Below are positions 1 through 7,603 of a DNA stretch of 15,904 nucleotides, one piece after another; within the stretch, counting starts at the first letter, position 1; the number at the start of each line of letters is the position of its first letter. The notes under the pieces are model-generated. The model was not told the origin of the DNA. It worked only from the letters and a program-made list of their open reading frames with translations, and made no database searches. The position numbers and the translations under genes were made by a program. Source of the stretch: an uncultured Clostridia bacterium (lineage in GTDB: Bacteria > Bacillota > Clostridia > HGM11514); the NCBI GenBank assembly GCA_934489915.1, contig CAKSSZ010000013.1, forward strand, positions 1 to 15,904, written 5' to 3'.

Positions 1-270
1 GCTTTCTACCGTTCCGGTAAAGGAGACGGTCTGGTTATGATATTGCATCGGCTGAAAAAGGTGTACCGTATTCCAGTGCCGTAACCCGGCTCCGCCACCG
101 ATGAACAGAAAAAAACACAGAAAAAACAGCATGGAGTCTTTTTTCAGGTAACAGCCGGTAAGAAACAGGGCAAACAAAATACCGCAAAACATCATTTGCT
201 TTGCGGTAAGACGGCAGCAGTAAATTCCCGCCGCATAGGACAGGCAGAACCAGATCAGAGGGCGCTTCAT
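1..270 (-). CDS. comEC: ComEC/Rec2-like competence protein, N-terminal part (runs off the left edge)
   Basis: Only the first 90 codons are in the window; the gene continues past position 1. ComEC forms the inner-membrane channel that takes up single-stranded DNA in natural transformation. The visible protein starts MKRPLIWFCLSYAAGIYCC and has closely spaced hydrophobic segments at about residues 5-19, 25-39 and 46-60. A soluble part then begins, ending in SFTGTVES. This layout of short N-terminal helices followed by a Gx(V)-type beta segment is what the N-terminal DUF4131 region of ComEC looks like. The start ATG (270-268) overlaps the stop of the upstream 98-codon gene as ATGA, so the two are probably translationally coupled and share the promoter at 661-689. 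The channel core and any metallo-hydrolase domain lie outside the window, so the call rests on the N-terminus alone. Confidence 0.65.
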   Translation of the reverse strand, partial: MKRPLIWFCLSYAAGIYCCRLTAKQMMFCGILFALFLTGCYLKKDSMLFFLCFFLFIGGGAGLRHWNTVHLFQPMQYHNQTVSFTGTVES

Positions 271-566
271 GCCGGGTCGTCCTCCAGTGCATTATCCAGC
301 CAAACCTCAGCCAGATCCAAAGCACGGTATAATCCTTCCCGATCCACCTTCTTTAAAATCTTTTCTTTCCCTCCGCCATTGTTGGTCTGAAGCGTCACGG
401 TAACGTCCGTAGCGACTTGCAGGTCGTTGATTTCTTCTGTTTGGTTAATTGCCATCATGATAATATACTTATCTTCCGGATTTCCGTAATATAAAATTTT
501 CCCGCTGCGAATCAACGGTTTTCCGTGGTAAGTAAGAAATTCCTGTTGTTTCTTCTTCTGAGCCAA
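267..566 (-). CDS. small conserved-type hypothetical protein upstream of comEC
   Basis: This encodes a soluble protein of 99 residues with no signal peptide or membrane segment. It starts at a TTG codon (566-564). The choice rests on a very strong ribosome binding site, AGAGGAGGGG (complement of 573-582), about 8 nt upstream; no ATG or GTG start in this frame fits as well. The sequence begins MAQKKKQQEFLTYHGKPL and contains an alternating beta-type stretch, YYGNPEDKYIIMMAI. It ends in an amphipathic helix with an acidic tail (DNALEDDPA). I recall similar small proteins in Clostridia annotated only as hypothetical, and no catalytic motif is visible. Its stop overlaps the comEC start (ATGA), which suggests co-expression with DNA uptake, but a functional link is inference only. 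Confidence 0.8.
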   Translation of the reverse strand: MAQKKKQQEFLTYHGKPLIRSGKILYYGNPEDKYIIMMAINQTEEINDLQVATDVTVTLQTNNGGGKEKILKKVDREGLYRALDLAEVWLDNALEDDPA

Positions 567-660
567 ATGTAACCCCTCCTCTCAAATGACTGATATTCTT
601 CGTCGCCGTTTGGAAATTAAAGGCGGCGCATAACCCCTGTAATAAATGTAGGATAACCTT

Positions 661-689
661 ATTATATCATAAATGACCGGCAAGGTAAA
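661..689 (-). promoter_or_regulatory. promoter for the hypothetical-comEC operon
   Basis: On the minus strand a TATAAT -10 box (complement of 661-666) lies 17 nt from a TTTACC -35 box (complement of 684-689). Transcription would start near 654 and leave a leader of about 85 nt before the TTG start at 566. The leader contains a GC-rich imperfect hairpin at about 602-630 (CGCCG/CGGCG arms). It has no U-tract, so it is not an obvious terminator. Confidence 0.6.
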
Positions 690-749
690 GAGATTTTTCC
701 TCTTTTTTTCGGTTTTTTATATTTTTTTAAAAAAATTTTTAATTTCTGC

Positions 750-778
750 TTGCAAAATAAAAAAAGTCGTGGTATAAT
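750..778 (+). promoter_or_regulatory. distal promoter P1 of the S-layer gene
   Basis: TTGCAA (750-755) and TATAAT (773-778) are separated by 17 nt and preceded by an A/T-tract-rich region (710-750) that could act as an UP element. Transcription would start near 785, leaving a leader of nearly 300 nt before the start codon at 1082. Confidence 0.65.
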
Positions 779-845
779 GATAATAAGTCAAGGTGGAAAG
801 TAGCACTTTTCCTTTGACGAAGCTATTTTACAGCGGTTTTTCGTT

Positions 846-885
846 TGTAACAGCTGTAACGCTATTTGTTTACAGTTATGTTACA
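846..885 (+). repeat. interleaved TGTAAC / GTTACA repeats between the two S-layer promoters
   Basis: TGTAAC occurs at 846-851 and 855-860. The inverse motifs GTTTACA and GTTACA follow at 867-873 and 880-885. Together they form an imperfect palindrome that could be a hairpin in the P1 transcript or a repressor/activator site just upstream of the P2 -35 box at 900. The regulator is unknown. Confidence 0.5.
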
Positions 886-899
886 AGTGAAAAATACCA

Positions 900-928
900 T
901 TGACTTTGAAAAAAAGCAATGGTATAAT
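900..928 (+). promoter_or_regulatory. proximal promoter P2 of the S-layer gene
   Basis: TTGACT (900-905) and TATAAT (923-928) have a 17-nt spacer. This is a near-consensus sigma-A promoter. Transcription should begin near 935 and give a leader of about 147 nt. The GGTATAAT core is identical in P1 and P2. Confidence 0.75.
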
Positions 929-934
929 CGTTTC

Positions 935-1081
935 AGACGATGGTGTAAGAGGCAAGGTGCAGTTTGTGTATTGGCGTACATATGCTGCAAGGCAGTCGGC
1001 TGGCAGGAGAAAGAGCTGCCCTTCGGCTTTGGCAAAGTAACTCTTTCAAAACAAAACTAAGAACAAGGGAGGATTTGAGGT
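935..1081 (+). other. long 5' leader of the S-layer mRNA
   Basis: The stretch from P2 to the ATG at 1082 has no convincing gene; a 64-codon ORF crossing it has no ribosome binding site and starts upstream of P2. It contains a GGCAG/CTGCC hairpin (1002-1006 with 1016-1020). It then has an A-rich unstructured segment and the ribosome binding site AAGGGAGG (about 1065-1072), 9 nt before the start. Long leaders that stabilise mRNA are known for S-layer genes, but that role here is inference. Confidence 0.5.
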
Positions 1082-3853
1082 ATGAACAATCTCAAAAAAG
1101 TATTGGCATTGGTAATCGTACTGTCTATGGTTATTAGTATGTTTACCGTAATGACCGCTTCCGCTGCTGACTTCGAAGATGTTGTTGGCACCAAGTATGA
1201 GGAAGCAGTTATGACCCTGGCTCCTATGGGAGTTATTGCCGGTTATGATGAAAACGGCACAGTTACATTTAAGCCGGATCAGATCGTTACCAGAGCTGAA
1301 ATGGCTGCATTCATCATCAGAGAATTAGGCTTGAACGTTGCAAGCAAATCTAATACGATTTTCAGCGATGTTCCTGCTGATTTCTGGGGTTCCGGTGCAA
1401 TCAGCATCGCGAACAGCAAAAACATCATCGTTGGTTATGGCGACGGCAAATTCGGTCCTGACGACCAGGTTAGCTTCCAGGACGCTGTTAAAATGATTGT
1501 TTGCGCTTTGGGTTATGAAGAAGACGCAAAGGACAACGGCGGATATCCTGCTGGTTACATGGCACAGGCTGATAAGCTGGATCTGTTGGATGACCTGAGC
1601 GATAAGCTGGCTGATACCACTGCTGGCTGCGACAGAGGTACCGTAGCTCTGCTGATGAACAATGCTCTGGATCAGTATCTGCAGGAAGTTACTTATTACA
1701 ACGGTCAGGTTCTGACTAAGACCATTACCTCTAAGACCATGGCTTCTGAAATGGGCTACACCAAGTTTGAAGACGTTATCGTAAACGCTACCGATACTTC
1801 TGCTGTATCCGGCTCTCTGCAGGATAAGGGCTATGTTGCTCTGAACGGCGTGAAGGAAGACGTGAAAAACGGCGGATTCGATATGAACGCTTACCTGGGT
1901 CAGCCTGTAACTGTATATGCTTCTTATGATAAGAAGAATGCAGAGTATACAATTGTTGCTGTTATAGGTGCAAGCGCTAAGAGCGATATCAAAAAGCTGG
2001 ACATCTCTGATGTATACGGCATGAATGGTACCGAACTGCGTTACTATGTTGATAAAGACAGCTCCAGCAAAACCTCCGGCTATGACCTGGCTGATCTGCA
2101 AATCAACGGCGGTAACCTGATTCTGGTATACAACAACAAGGCTGTTGACGCTGCTGACCAGGATTATTCCCTGATCACCGCCGCTACCAACGGTACCTTG
2201 ACCCTGATCGATTCCACCAAAGACGGTATCTATGAAAGAGTAATCATTGATACTTATAAGAACTACCAGGTTGTTGAAACCAACGTAGAAGACAAAGAAC
2301 TGACCATCAAGAATGGCTCTGACGATGCTACCGTTGAATTGGATGACAGCAAAGAAACTAACAGACCGAAGTTCTCCATTACCGATACCTCCGGCGCAGC
2401 TCTGAAGCTGGAAGATCTGAAGGAAGACGATGTAGTTTCTGTTTACTCCGATGTATATCCTGGTTCTACCAAGAAATACATTGAAGATGCAGATTCCTTG
2501 AGATTCATCGTTTCCACTAAGACTGTGGAAGGCACTGTTACTTCTAAGAGCAGCAAAAAGGTTTACATTGATGGCGAAGCTTATGAAACAGACGGCGTTC
2601 TGCTGACCAGCGACTTTGACTTGGAAGATGAAGGAACCTTCTATCTGGACTTCAACGGTGACATCGCATTTGCTGACACCAGCGCAGTTCTGGATAACTT
2701 TGAATTTGCTTATGACGGAATTCTGAACGGCAGAGAAATTACTCTGTATACCATGAACTCCAAGGGTGAAAAGGTTTCCTACAAGATGGCTTCTACCGTT
2801 AAGGTTGACGGTACTTCTTACAGCATGAGCAATGGCGACGACAGAGATAAGTTGGCAGCTGTTTTGAAGATTGACACCAAGAAGATGAACGACCAGTATG
2901 TTGTGTCTCTGAAGACAAACACTAACGGCGAAGTAACCAGAATCAACATCCTGAATGGATCTGAAGAAAGAGGTTATTTTACTAAGTCTGATAAGATGAT
3001 TGGCAAGTATGTAATGGATAGCAATACGGTTGTATTTACTTTGCCTGCTGGCGCAGCGTTTAATGAAGATGACCTGAAGGCTACTACCTACACTACTTTG
3101 TCCAACGAAAGGACTTATAGCTTCAAGGTTTGCGATACCAATAAAGACGGTGTTGTTACTGCAATTATCGTTTACACTACCGATAGCAACGTAGATGCTG
3201 CTTCTGACATCGCTGTTATTCAGAGTGTTTCTACCACTAAGGTTGACGATGACACCGTTCTGTCTGTAACTATGATTCAGGGCGGCAAGATTGTTACCAA
3301 GAACACTAAGGAAGACGATCAGTTCTTCATTAACAGCACTATGGAAGCTATGTACGGTGAATCCGCTAAGATCGCTTACGGCGCATATCCTGGTCAGATC
3401 ATCATGTACTCCACTAACTCCACCGGCGCAATTGCTGATACCTTCAGACTCTTCCCGAGACCCTGCGCTAAGGCTGATTATGTAGATGGTTACTACATGA
3501 AAGACCTGTTCCAGACTTGGGATAACAACCCCGATAAGGTTGTTGAAAGTGCTCGGTTGTATATCGGTGCTGGTATCGTAACCGATAAGGCTACCAAGAC
3601 TAACATCATCACTGTTAAATCCGGTGTTTCTGCTATGATCCCCGGTGCAGCTACTGACTTCAGCGCTAACTACTCTAACGCTCGCATAGTAGTGGTTGAC
3701 ACTAACCTGAGCAACGAAGAGCAGGCAGTTAAGGTTGGTAACAGCTCTGATATTAAGACTGGCGACTATGTAGTAGTTCGTAAGAACAAGGGTTCCGTTA
3801 AGGACATCGTTGTTTATAAGAACTTTGAAGCAGTTCCTGCTTACTACAAATAA
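1082..3853 (+). CDS. S-layer protein with N-terminal SLH domains
   Basis: The 923-residue secreted protein has a classic signal peptide (residues 1 to about 29: KK, a hydrophobic core, then TASAA). SLH repeat 1 spans about 31-82 (FEDV..., TRAEMAAFI), SLH repeat 2 about 94-146 (FSDVPADFW, GYGDGKFGPDD), and a diverged third repeat about 155-205. SLH domains bind secondary cell-wall polymer and anchor the protein to the wall. The remaining 700 residues are rich in Thr, Val, Asp and Lys, have few Cys, and show beta-rich, Ig-like character without catalytic motifs. This fits the crystalline array subunit. Expression looks very strong, with tandem promoters, a long leader, a strong ribosome binding site and an 11-bp terminator. 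Codon use is strongly biased (AGA for most Arg, many GCT, GTT and CTG), unlike the neighbours. It could instead be a minor SLH surface protein, but the bias argues for the main S-layer. Confidence 0.88.
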   Translation: MNNLKKVLALVIVLSMVISMFTVMTASAADFEDVVGTKYEEAVMTLAPMGVIAGYDENGTVTFKPDQIVTRAEMAAFIIRELGLNVASKSNTIFSDVPADFWGSGAISIANSKNIIVGYGDGKFGPDDQVSFQDAVKMIVCALGYEEDAKDNGGYPAGYMAQADKLDLLDDLSDKLADTTAGCDRGTVALLMNNALDQYLQEVTYYNGQVLTKTITSKTMASEMGYTKFEDVIVNATDTSAVSGSLQDKGYVALNGVKEDVKNGGFDMNAYLGQPVTVYASYDKKNAEYTIVAVIGASAKSDIKKLDISDVYGMNGTELRYYVDKDSSSKTSGYDLADLQINGGNLILVYNNKAVDAADQDYSLITAATNGTLTLIDSTKDGIYERVIIDTYKNYQVVETNVEDKELTIKNGSDDATVELDDSKETNRPKFSITDTSGAALKLEDLKEDDVVSVYSDVYPGSTKKYIEDADSLRFIVSTKTVEGTVTSKSSKKVYIDGEAYETDGVLLTSDFDLEDEGTFYLDFNGDIAFADTSAVLDNFEFAYDGILNGREITLYTMNSKGEKVSYKMASTVKVDGTSYSMSNGDDRDKLAAVLKIDTKKMNDQYVVSLKTNTNGEVTRINILNGSEERGYFTKSDKMIGKYVMDSNTVVFTLPAGAAFNEDDLKATTYTTLSNERTYSFKVCDTNKDGVVTAIIVYTTDSNVDAASDIAVIQSVSTTKVDDDTVLSVTMIQGGKIVTKNTKEDDQFFINSTMEAMYGESAKIAYGAYPGQIIMYSTNSTGAIADTFRLFPRPCAKADYVDGYYMKDLFQTWDNNPDKVVESARLYIGAGIVTDKATKTNIITVKSGVSAMIPGAATDFSANYSNARIVVVDTNLSNEEQAVKVGNSSDIKTGDYVVVRKNKGSVKDIVVYKNFEAVPAYYK

Positions 3854-3873
3854 GTCTTAACGTAATATCTAAA

Positions 3874-3905
3874 AGCATCGGCGCATAAGCGCCGGTGCTT
3901 TTTTT
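3874..3905 (+). terminator. intrinsic terminator of the S-layer gene
   Basis: An 11-bp GC-rich stem (3874-3884 with 3889-3899, one G-U pair) closes a 4-nt ATAA loop and is followed by T residues to 3905. It lies 20 nt after the stop codon. Confidence 0.92.
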
Positions 3906-3907
3906 AT

Positions 3908-4020
3908 GGGCTCTTTGTCAATAGTTGGGGTTAAAAAAATTATATTGGAAAGATTGAAGGCGGTTGCAAACTTATGTAGCCGCCTTTGTTTTAAACAGCT
4001 GATGCATTTCAACTATGGTG
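3908..4020. mobile_element. possible IS-end or MITE-like remnant
   Basis: The stretch begins GGCTCTTTGTCAATAGTTGG, which resembles terminal repeats I associate with ISL3-type elements. About 90 nt later an imperfect inverse copy appears (CAACTATGG at about 4010-4018 against CAATAGTTG at 3919-3927). Between them is a hairpin (AAGGCGG 3957-3963 with CCGCCTT 3980-3986, extendable to 11 bp with wobbles). It is followed by TTTGTTTT and may also act as a second terminator. No transposase coding is left. The assignment is from memory of IS ends and is tentative. Confidence 0.3.
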
Positions 4021-4084
4021 TTTGATGCTGTATGCTGAATGGCAGAAATTCACCTGCGCACCATTAGGCAATTTGCATATAGGG

Positions 4085-4113
4085 TTGACAAAAGGGAAAA
4101 ACTTTGTTATAAT
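4085..4113 (+). promoter_or_regulatory. promoter of the nfeD-SPFH operon
   Basis: Perfect consensus TTGACA (4085-4090) and TATAAT (4108-4113) boxes are separated by 17 nt. The predicted start near 4120 shows that translation begins at the ATG at 4147, because the upstream in-frame ATG at 4039 would lie before the promoter. Confidence 0.88.
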
Positions 4114-4146
4114 AACAGTAAATATTTAGGGAATGGGGGGCGGCCG

Positions 4147-4587
4147 ATGGATCAAACAATGTTCTTTTTTTGGATGATTGCAGCAATTGTTCTGGCCATT
4201 GTAGAAGCGGCAACAACTGCCTTGGTAACGATTTGGTTTGCAGGCGGGGCGGTACTGGCTATGATATGCGCTTGGTTGGGCGTAGGCTTTTTAGGGCAAA
4301 TGGGGATGTTTGTAGCCGGCAGCTTAGTGTTGCTCCTGTTGACTCGTCCTCTGGCTAAACGAATGACCCGGCGGGAAAGTCAGCCTACCAATGCGGATCG
4401 GATCATTGGTCAAACCGGCACTGTGACAGAAAAAATTGTGCCGACAGAAAATACCGGGAGAATTTCTGTATTGGGTCAAAGCTGGGCAGGCGCTTCCGCA
4501 AGCGGAGAAGAAATTGAGGCGGGAACCTTGGTAATTGTAACCGAGATCCAAGGTGTAAAAGCAATGGTAATAAGGAAAGGAGAATGA
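4147..4587 (+). CDS. NfeD-like membrane protein (short form)
   Basis: This encodes a protein of 146 residues, the length of the short NfeD1b class that lacks the ClpP-like protease domain. Residues about 5-66 are strongly hydrophobic, with two to three membrane segments (FFFWMIAAIVLAIVEAAT and onward). A basic linker (KRMTRRE) follows, then a C-terminal OB-fold (about 83-146) with the NfeD-type core IIGQTGTVTE and a closing V.EIQG...VI segment. NfeD proteins partner with SPFH/stomatin proteins in membrane microdomains and are thought to help with membrane protein quality control; here the SPFH gene follows 3 nt later. The ATG at 4147 is preferred over the in-frame 4039 start because the promoter lies between them and a G-rich ribosome binding site sits at 4135-4142. 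Confidence 0.9.
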   Translation: MDQTMFFFWMIAAIVLAIVEAATTALVTIWFAGGAVLAMICAWLGVGFLGQMGMFVAGSLVLLLLTRPLAKRMTRRESQPTNADRIIGQTGTVTEKIVPTENTGRISVLGQSWAGASASGEEIEAGTLVIVTEIQGVKAMVIRKGE

Positions 4588-4590
4588 GAA

Positions 4591-5478
4591 ATGGGTCCGA
4601 TAGGAATTTTACTGTTTTGTATTGTAGTTCTGATTATTTTGATTTCAAATGTAAAAATTGTTTCTCAGGCAACTTGTATGGTGGTGGAACGGCTTGGTGT
4701 GTTTCATGCGGCTTGGCATACGGGGATGCATTTTAAAGTGCCATTTATTGAACGGATTGTGAAGCGTGTTTCCTTAAAGGAACAGGTCGTGGATTTTGAT
4801 CCCCAACCTGTAATCACTAAGGATAATGTCACCATGCAAATTGACACAGTGGTATATTTTCAAATTACTGATCCGAAGCTCTATGTGTATGGCGTGGAGC
4901 ACCCTATGGCTGCAATTGAAAATCTGACTGCTACAACGCTGAGAAATATTATTGGTGATTTGGAGCTGGATGAAACGCTGACCTCCCGTGATTTGATTAA
5001 TACAAAAATGCGGGCAATTCTGGACGAGGCAACCGATCCTTGGGGGATTAAAATTAACCGGGTAGAATTAAAAAATATTTTGCCGCCGAAGGAAATTCGG
5101 GACGCTATGGAAAAACAGATGAAGGCAGAACGGGAACGTCGGGAATCTATCTTACGTGCCGAAGGGGAAAAGAAGGCTGCCATTCTGGTGGCGGAAGGAA
5201 ATAAACAATCTACGATTTTGGAAGCAGAGGCAGCAAAAGAAGCAGCAATCCGAAATGCAGAAGGGGAGGCTCAAGCCATTCTGACCGTGCAGGAAGCCAT
5301 TGCTCAGGGAGTGCGCCTGGTGAATGAAGCCAATCCCGGGGAAGGTGTGATTGCCTTAAAGAGCCTGGAGGCGTTAGAGAAGCTGGCAAACGGAACTGCT
5401 ACTAAAATTGTGGTGCCGTCTGACATCCAATCCATGGCGGGATTGGCCACCACAGCAAAGGAATTATTGTCAAAATAG
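4591..5478 (+). CDS. SPFH/stomatin-family membrane protein (QmcA-like)
   Basis: The 295-residue protein has one N-terminal membrane anchor (about 4-20) followed by an SPFH/band-7 domain (about 25-180). Family features are visible: ERLGVFHAAWHTGMHFKVPF, the VVDFDPQPVITKDNVTM region, and TLRNIIGDLELDE. A long Ala/Glu/Lys coiled coil (about 180-245, repeated AEGE/AEAAKEAA) leads to a short hydrophobic end. Such proteins form large membrane-associated oligomers or cages and organise microdomains. The start lies 3 nt after the nfeD stop, with its AAAGGAG ribosome binding site inside the end of nfeD, so the two are co-translated partners. QmcA/YbbK-type stomatins of about 300 residues are the best match; the exact substrate or client is unknown. 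Confidence 0.93.
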   Translation: MGPIGILLFCIVVLIILISNVKIVSQATCMVVERLGVFHAAWHTGMHFKVPFIERIVKRVSLKEQVVDFDPQPVITKDNVTMQIDTVVYFQITDPKLYVYGVEHPMAAIENLTATTLRNIIGDLELDETLTSRDLINTKMRAILDEATDPWGIKINRVELKNILPPKEIRDAMEKQMKAERERRESILRAEGEKKAAILVAEGNKQSTILEAEAAKEAAIRNAEGEAQAILTVQEAIAQGVRLVNEANPGEGVIALKSLEALEKLANGTATKIVVPSDIQSMAGLATTAKELLSK

Positions 5479-5486
5479 AATAATGG

Positions 5487-5521
5487 AATGGCGGCAAAAT
5501 ATTTTTTGCCGCCATTTTTTT
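5487..5521 (+). terminator. intrinsic terminator after the SPFH gene
   Basis: A perfect 13-bp stem (5487-5499 with 5504-5516) with a 4-nt loop is followed by T to 5521. It lies between two convergent genes. The minus side has only a weak T-rich tail, so for feoB it is a partial terminator at best. Confidence 0.92.
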
Positions 5522-5531
5522 GAATAATTCC

Positions 5532-7298
5532 CTACCCAATCAAGAAGAAGGAACCAATTTGATAAACAAGAAATGTAATGATCCAGGCAAATGCTGTCTG
5601 ATAAATCATGGCAAGCAGAGCAGAAAGAAATCCGATTTCCCGCTTGATTGCAGCAAAGGCAGCGGCACATGGCATATAGAGCAATACAAAGGTAAGAAAT
5701 GCAAAGGCAGAAAGTGGGGTAAACAAATCGGCAATCTCCCTGCACAGGATAGAGAGGGTACTGATGACCGCCTCTTTTGCACCCAATCCTGCGAGCAGCG
5801 CCGCAGCAGTCTCAGGGCTTCCGAAACCCAAGGGAGCAAACAGATTTGCCAGGTGTTTCCCGGCAGTGATTAAAATGCTATGCTCAAATCGGTTGACTGG
5901 TTGTAAGGTAGGGGTAAAGGTGCGGCAAAACCAAATTAGCATAGACGCTAAGAAGATGACGGTGAACGCCTTTTCTATAAAGTCTGCCGCCCGGCGAAGG
6001 GTGCAGCGGAGAGCCGTTTTCCAGTCGGGCATCCGGTAAGGGGGCAATTCCAGCACAAAGGATTCAGAAGGAGCCGACAGTAAGAAACGGTGGGTAAAAG
6101 CAGCGTTTAAAACGCCCCATAGCAATCCGCTGCTGTACAATAAAAAAATAAGGAGATAACCGTTATGGGGGAAAATAGCGTCTGTAATGACGGTATAAAC
6201 GGGGAGCTTTGCGCTGCAGGACACAAAGGGCAAAAATAGCACAGTTAAAATTTTTTCCCTTTGGGAGGGGAGCGTTCTTGCGGCTGCAGCGGCAGGAACG
6301 GTGCAGCCGAACCCGGTGAGAAACGGGATTACAGATCGGCCGGAAAGGCCAATGGCTTGCATGGGTTTGTCCGCCAAAAACGAAATGCGAGCCAGATATC
6401 CGCTATCCTCCAGTAGAGAAAAACAAAAAAACAAAATGCAAATACAGGGCAAAAAGGATAAAACGCTCCCTACTCCCCGAAAAATGCCGTCCACCAATAA
6501 GGAATGGAGCAAAGGCGGCAGATTGCTGAGATGTTCCGTCAGAAAGATGCCCAACCGCAGAATTTGCTGCTCGGTCATCTCCTTGCAGCTGTTCCCGAAA
6601 GGGCCGAAAGTGAGAAAGAAAATCCCCAATAAGATTCCAAAGAACAGGGGCAAAGAATAAAACGGGTGTAGCGCAATGCGATCCAGCTTTTGAGAAAGCA
6701 AGAATTTTTCCGAGGGCAAAAAAAGGCAGCTGTTGCATAGCTGTTCTACCATTTTATAGCGTCTTTGAGCGGTTTGCAAATAGTCCTCTCCGTGCCGGGC
6801 GGGGGCAAGAGAACGGGGAACAGCAAATTGATTTTTGCGGATAGAGGAGATCAGATGAGGGATCCCGTCTCCCTTTTTTGCCGAAATGCCTATGACGGGG
6901 ATTTTGAGACGTTCTGACAGACGGGGGAGATCAATGTGAATTCCCCGTTGATTTGCTTCGTCCATCATATTTACCACCAGGATCATAGGGTGCTGCAGCT
7001 CTGTCAACTGCAAGGTCAAATATAAATTTCTGGGCAGATTGCCGGCGTCTACAAGATTAATTATGGCGTCCGCTTGCAGCAATGCTTCTTTTGCAGCCGC
7101 TTCCTCGGGAGAATAGGGAGTGAGAGAGTAGGTGCCGGGCAAATCCATTATAGTAATATTTTGCGCGCCTCGGAGCGCTCCGGCGCTGTATTCCACCGTC
7201 ACTCCCGGGAAATTACCGGTGTGGCCTGTTGCGCCGGTAAGACGGTTAAACAATGTGGTTTTGCCGCAATTTTGATTTCCGGTCAGTGCGATCAACAT
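5532..7298 (-). CDS. feoB: ferrous iron transporter FeoB
   Basis: FeoB imports Fe(II) across the cytoplasmic membrane using an N-terminal GTPase-like domain. G-protein motifs are complete: G1 GNQNCGKT (7-14), G3 DLPG (52-55), G4 NMMD (110-113) and G5 SAK (139-141). The helical GDI-like segment spans about 160-205. The membrane part starts near 213 and contains both gate signatures: GFGCTVP with PFVSCSAKLPVY (about 329-368), and near the end GLGAKEAV plus LLYMPCAAAFAAIKRE. At 588 residues it is shorter than E. coli FeoB (about 770), but all core motifs are present, so it looks like an intact compact clostridial form. The ATG (7298-7296) has an AAAGGAGGA ribosome binding site and overlaps the end of feoA by 7 nt, which indicates coupled translation. 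Confidence 0.97.
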   Translation of the reverse strand: MLIALTGNQNCGKTTLFNRLTGATGHTGNFPGVTVEYSAGALRGAQNITIMDLPGTYSLTPYSPEEAAAKEALLQADAIINLVDAGNLPRNLYLTLQLTELQHPMILVVNMMDEANQRGIHIDLPRLSERLKIPVIGISAKKGDGIPHLISSIRKNQFAVPRSLAPARHGEDYLQTAQRRYKMVEQLCNSCLFLPSEKFLLSQKLDRIALHPFYSLPLFFGILLGIFFLTFGPFGNSCKEMTEQQILRLGIFLTEHLSNLPPLLHSLLVDGIFRGVGSVLSFLPCICILFFCFSLLEDSGYLARISFLADKPMQAIGLSGRSVIPFLTGFGCTVPAAAAARTLPSQREKILTVLFLPFVSCSAKLPVYTVITDAIFPHNGYLLIFLLYSSGLLWGVLNAAFTHRFLLSAPSESFVLELPPYRMPDWKTALRCTLRRAADFIEKAFTVIFLASMLIWFCRTFTPTLQPVNRFEHSILITAGKHLANLFAPLGFGSPETAAALLAGLGAKEAVISTLSILCREIADLFTPLSAFAFLTFVLLYMPCAAAFAAIKREIGFLSALLAMIYQTAFAWIITFLVYQIGSFFLIG

Positions 7299-7528
7299 GG
7301 AGATTCCTCCTTTATTTCGATCAGCTTGGCATGAGCCAGGCGCAGGGACAGTGAATATCCTCTCAGTGAAATTTCAATTGGGTCTCCCAAAGGGGCTGTC
7401 CGGCAAAGAAGGACTATAGTGCCGGGCAGCAGCCCGTAATCGTACAGTCGGCAGCGCAGCCGTTCCTCTCCGCCAACCGAAACGATTTGTCCGCTTTGTC
7501 CCGGTTTTAATTGAGATAGGGTCATCAT
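7292..7528 (-). CDS. feoA: ferrous iron transport protein FeoA
   Basis: FeoA is a small cytoplasmic SH3-like protein that supports FeoB-mediated Fe(II) uptake. The 78-residue product has the typical length and core: TLSQLKPGQSGQIVSV, RLYDYGLLPGTIV, PLGDPIEISLRGYSLSLR and a terminal LIEI strand. Two consecutive ATG codons (7528 and 7525) follow the AAAGGTGG ribosome binding site. Spacing is 4 nt to the first and 7 nt to the second, so the second may be the real start. The stop lies inside feoB. There is no FeoC. No clean Fur box is seen upstream; a possible minus-strand extended -10 lies inside the argC promoter (see findings). Confidence 0.95.
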   Translation of the reverse strand: MMTLSQLKPGQSGQIVSVGGEERLRCRLYDYGLLPGTIVLLCRTAPLGDPIEISLRGYSLSLRLAHAKLIEIKEESPC

Positions 7529-7603
7529 AATTCCACCTTTCGGGATAATTTATGCAGTCGCTTTGTATAAAATGCTTAAAAAGTTGTTTTTTTAAAAAAA
7601 TAC

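Noticed and set aside
866..1060. 64-codon plus-strand ORF upstream of the S-layer gene
   Set aside because: It starts upstream of promoter P2, has no ribosome binding site, contains low-complexity basic sequence and overlaps the promoter; best read as leader.
1325..2101. 258-codon minus-strand ORF inside the S-layer gene
   Set aside because: It is antisense to a clear gene with strong codon bias; the frame is open because of that codon use, and it has no ribosome binding site or family features.
3957..3990. Riboswitch downstream of the S-layer gene
   Set aside because: A single hairpin with T tail, before the next promoter and with no gene directly after it; terminator or IS relic explains it better.
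4039..4146. N-terminal extension of the NfeD protein from an upstream ATG
   Set aside because: The consensus promoter at 4085-4113 lies inside this stretch, so it would not be in the mRNA; the ATG at 4147 has a ribosome binding site and begins the membrane segment.
7541..7560. Fur box for feoAB (GGATAATTTATGC)
   Set aside because: It matches the Fur palindrome only in one half and lies very near the start codon; not enough to call.
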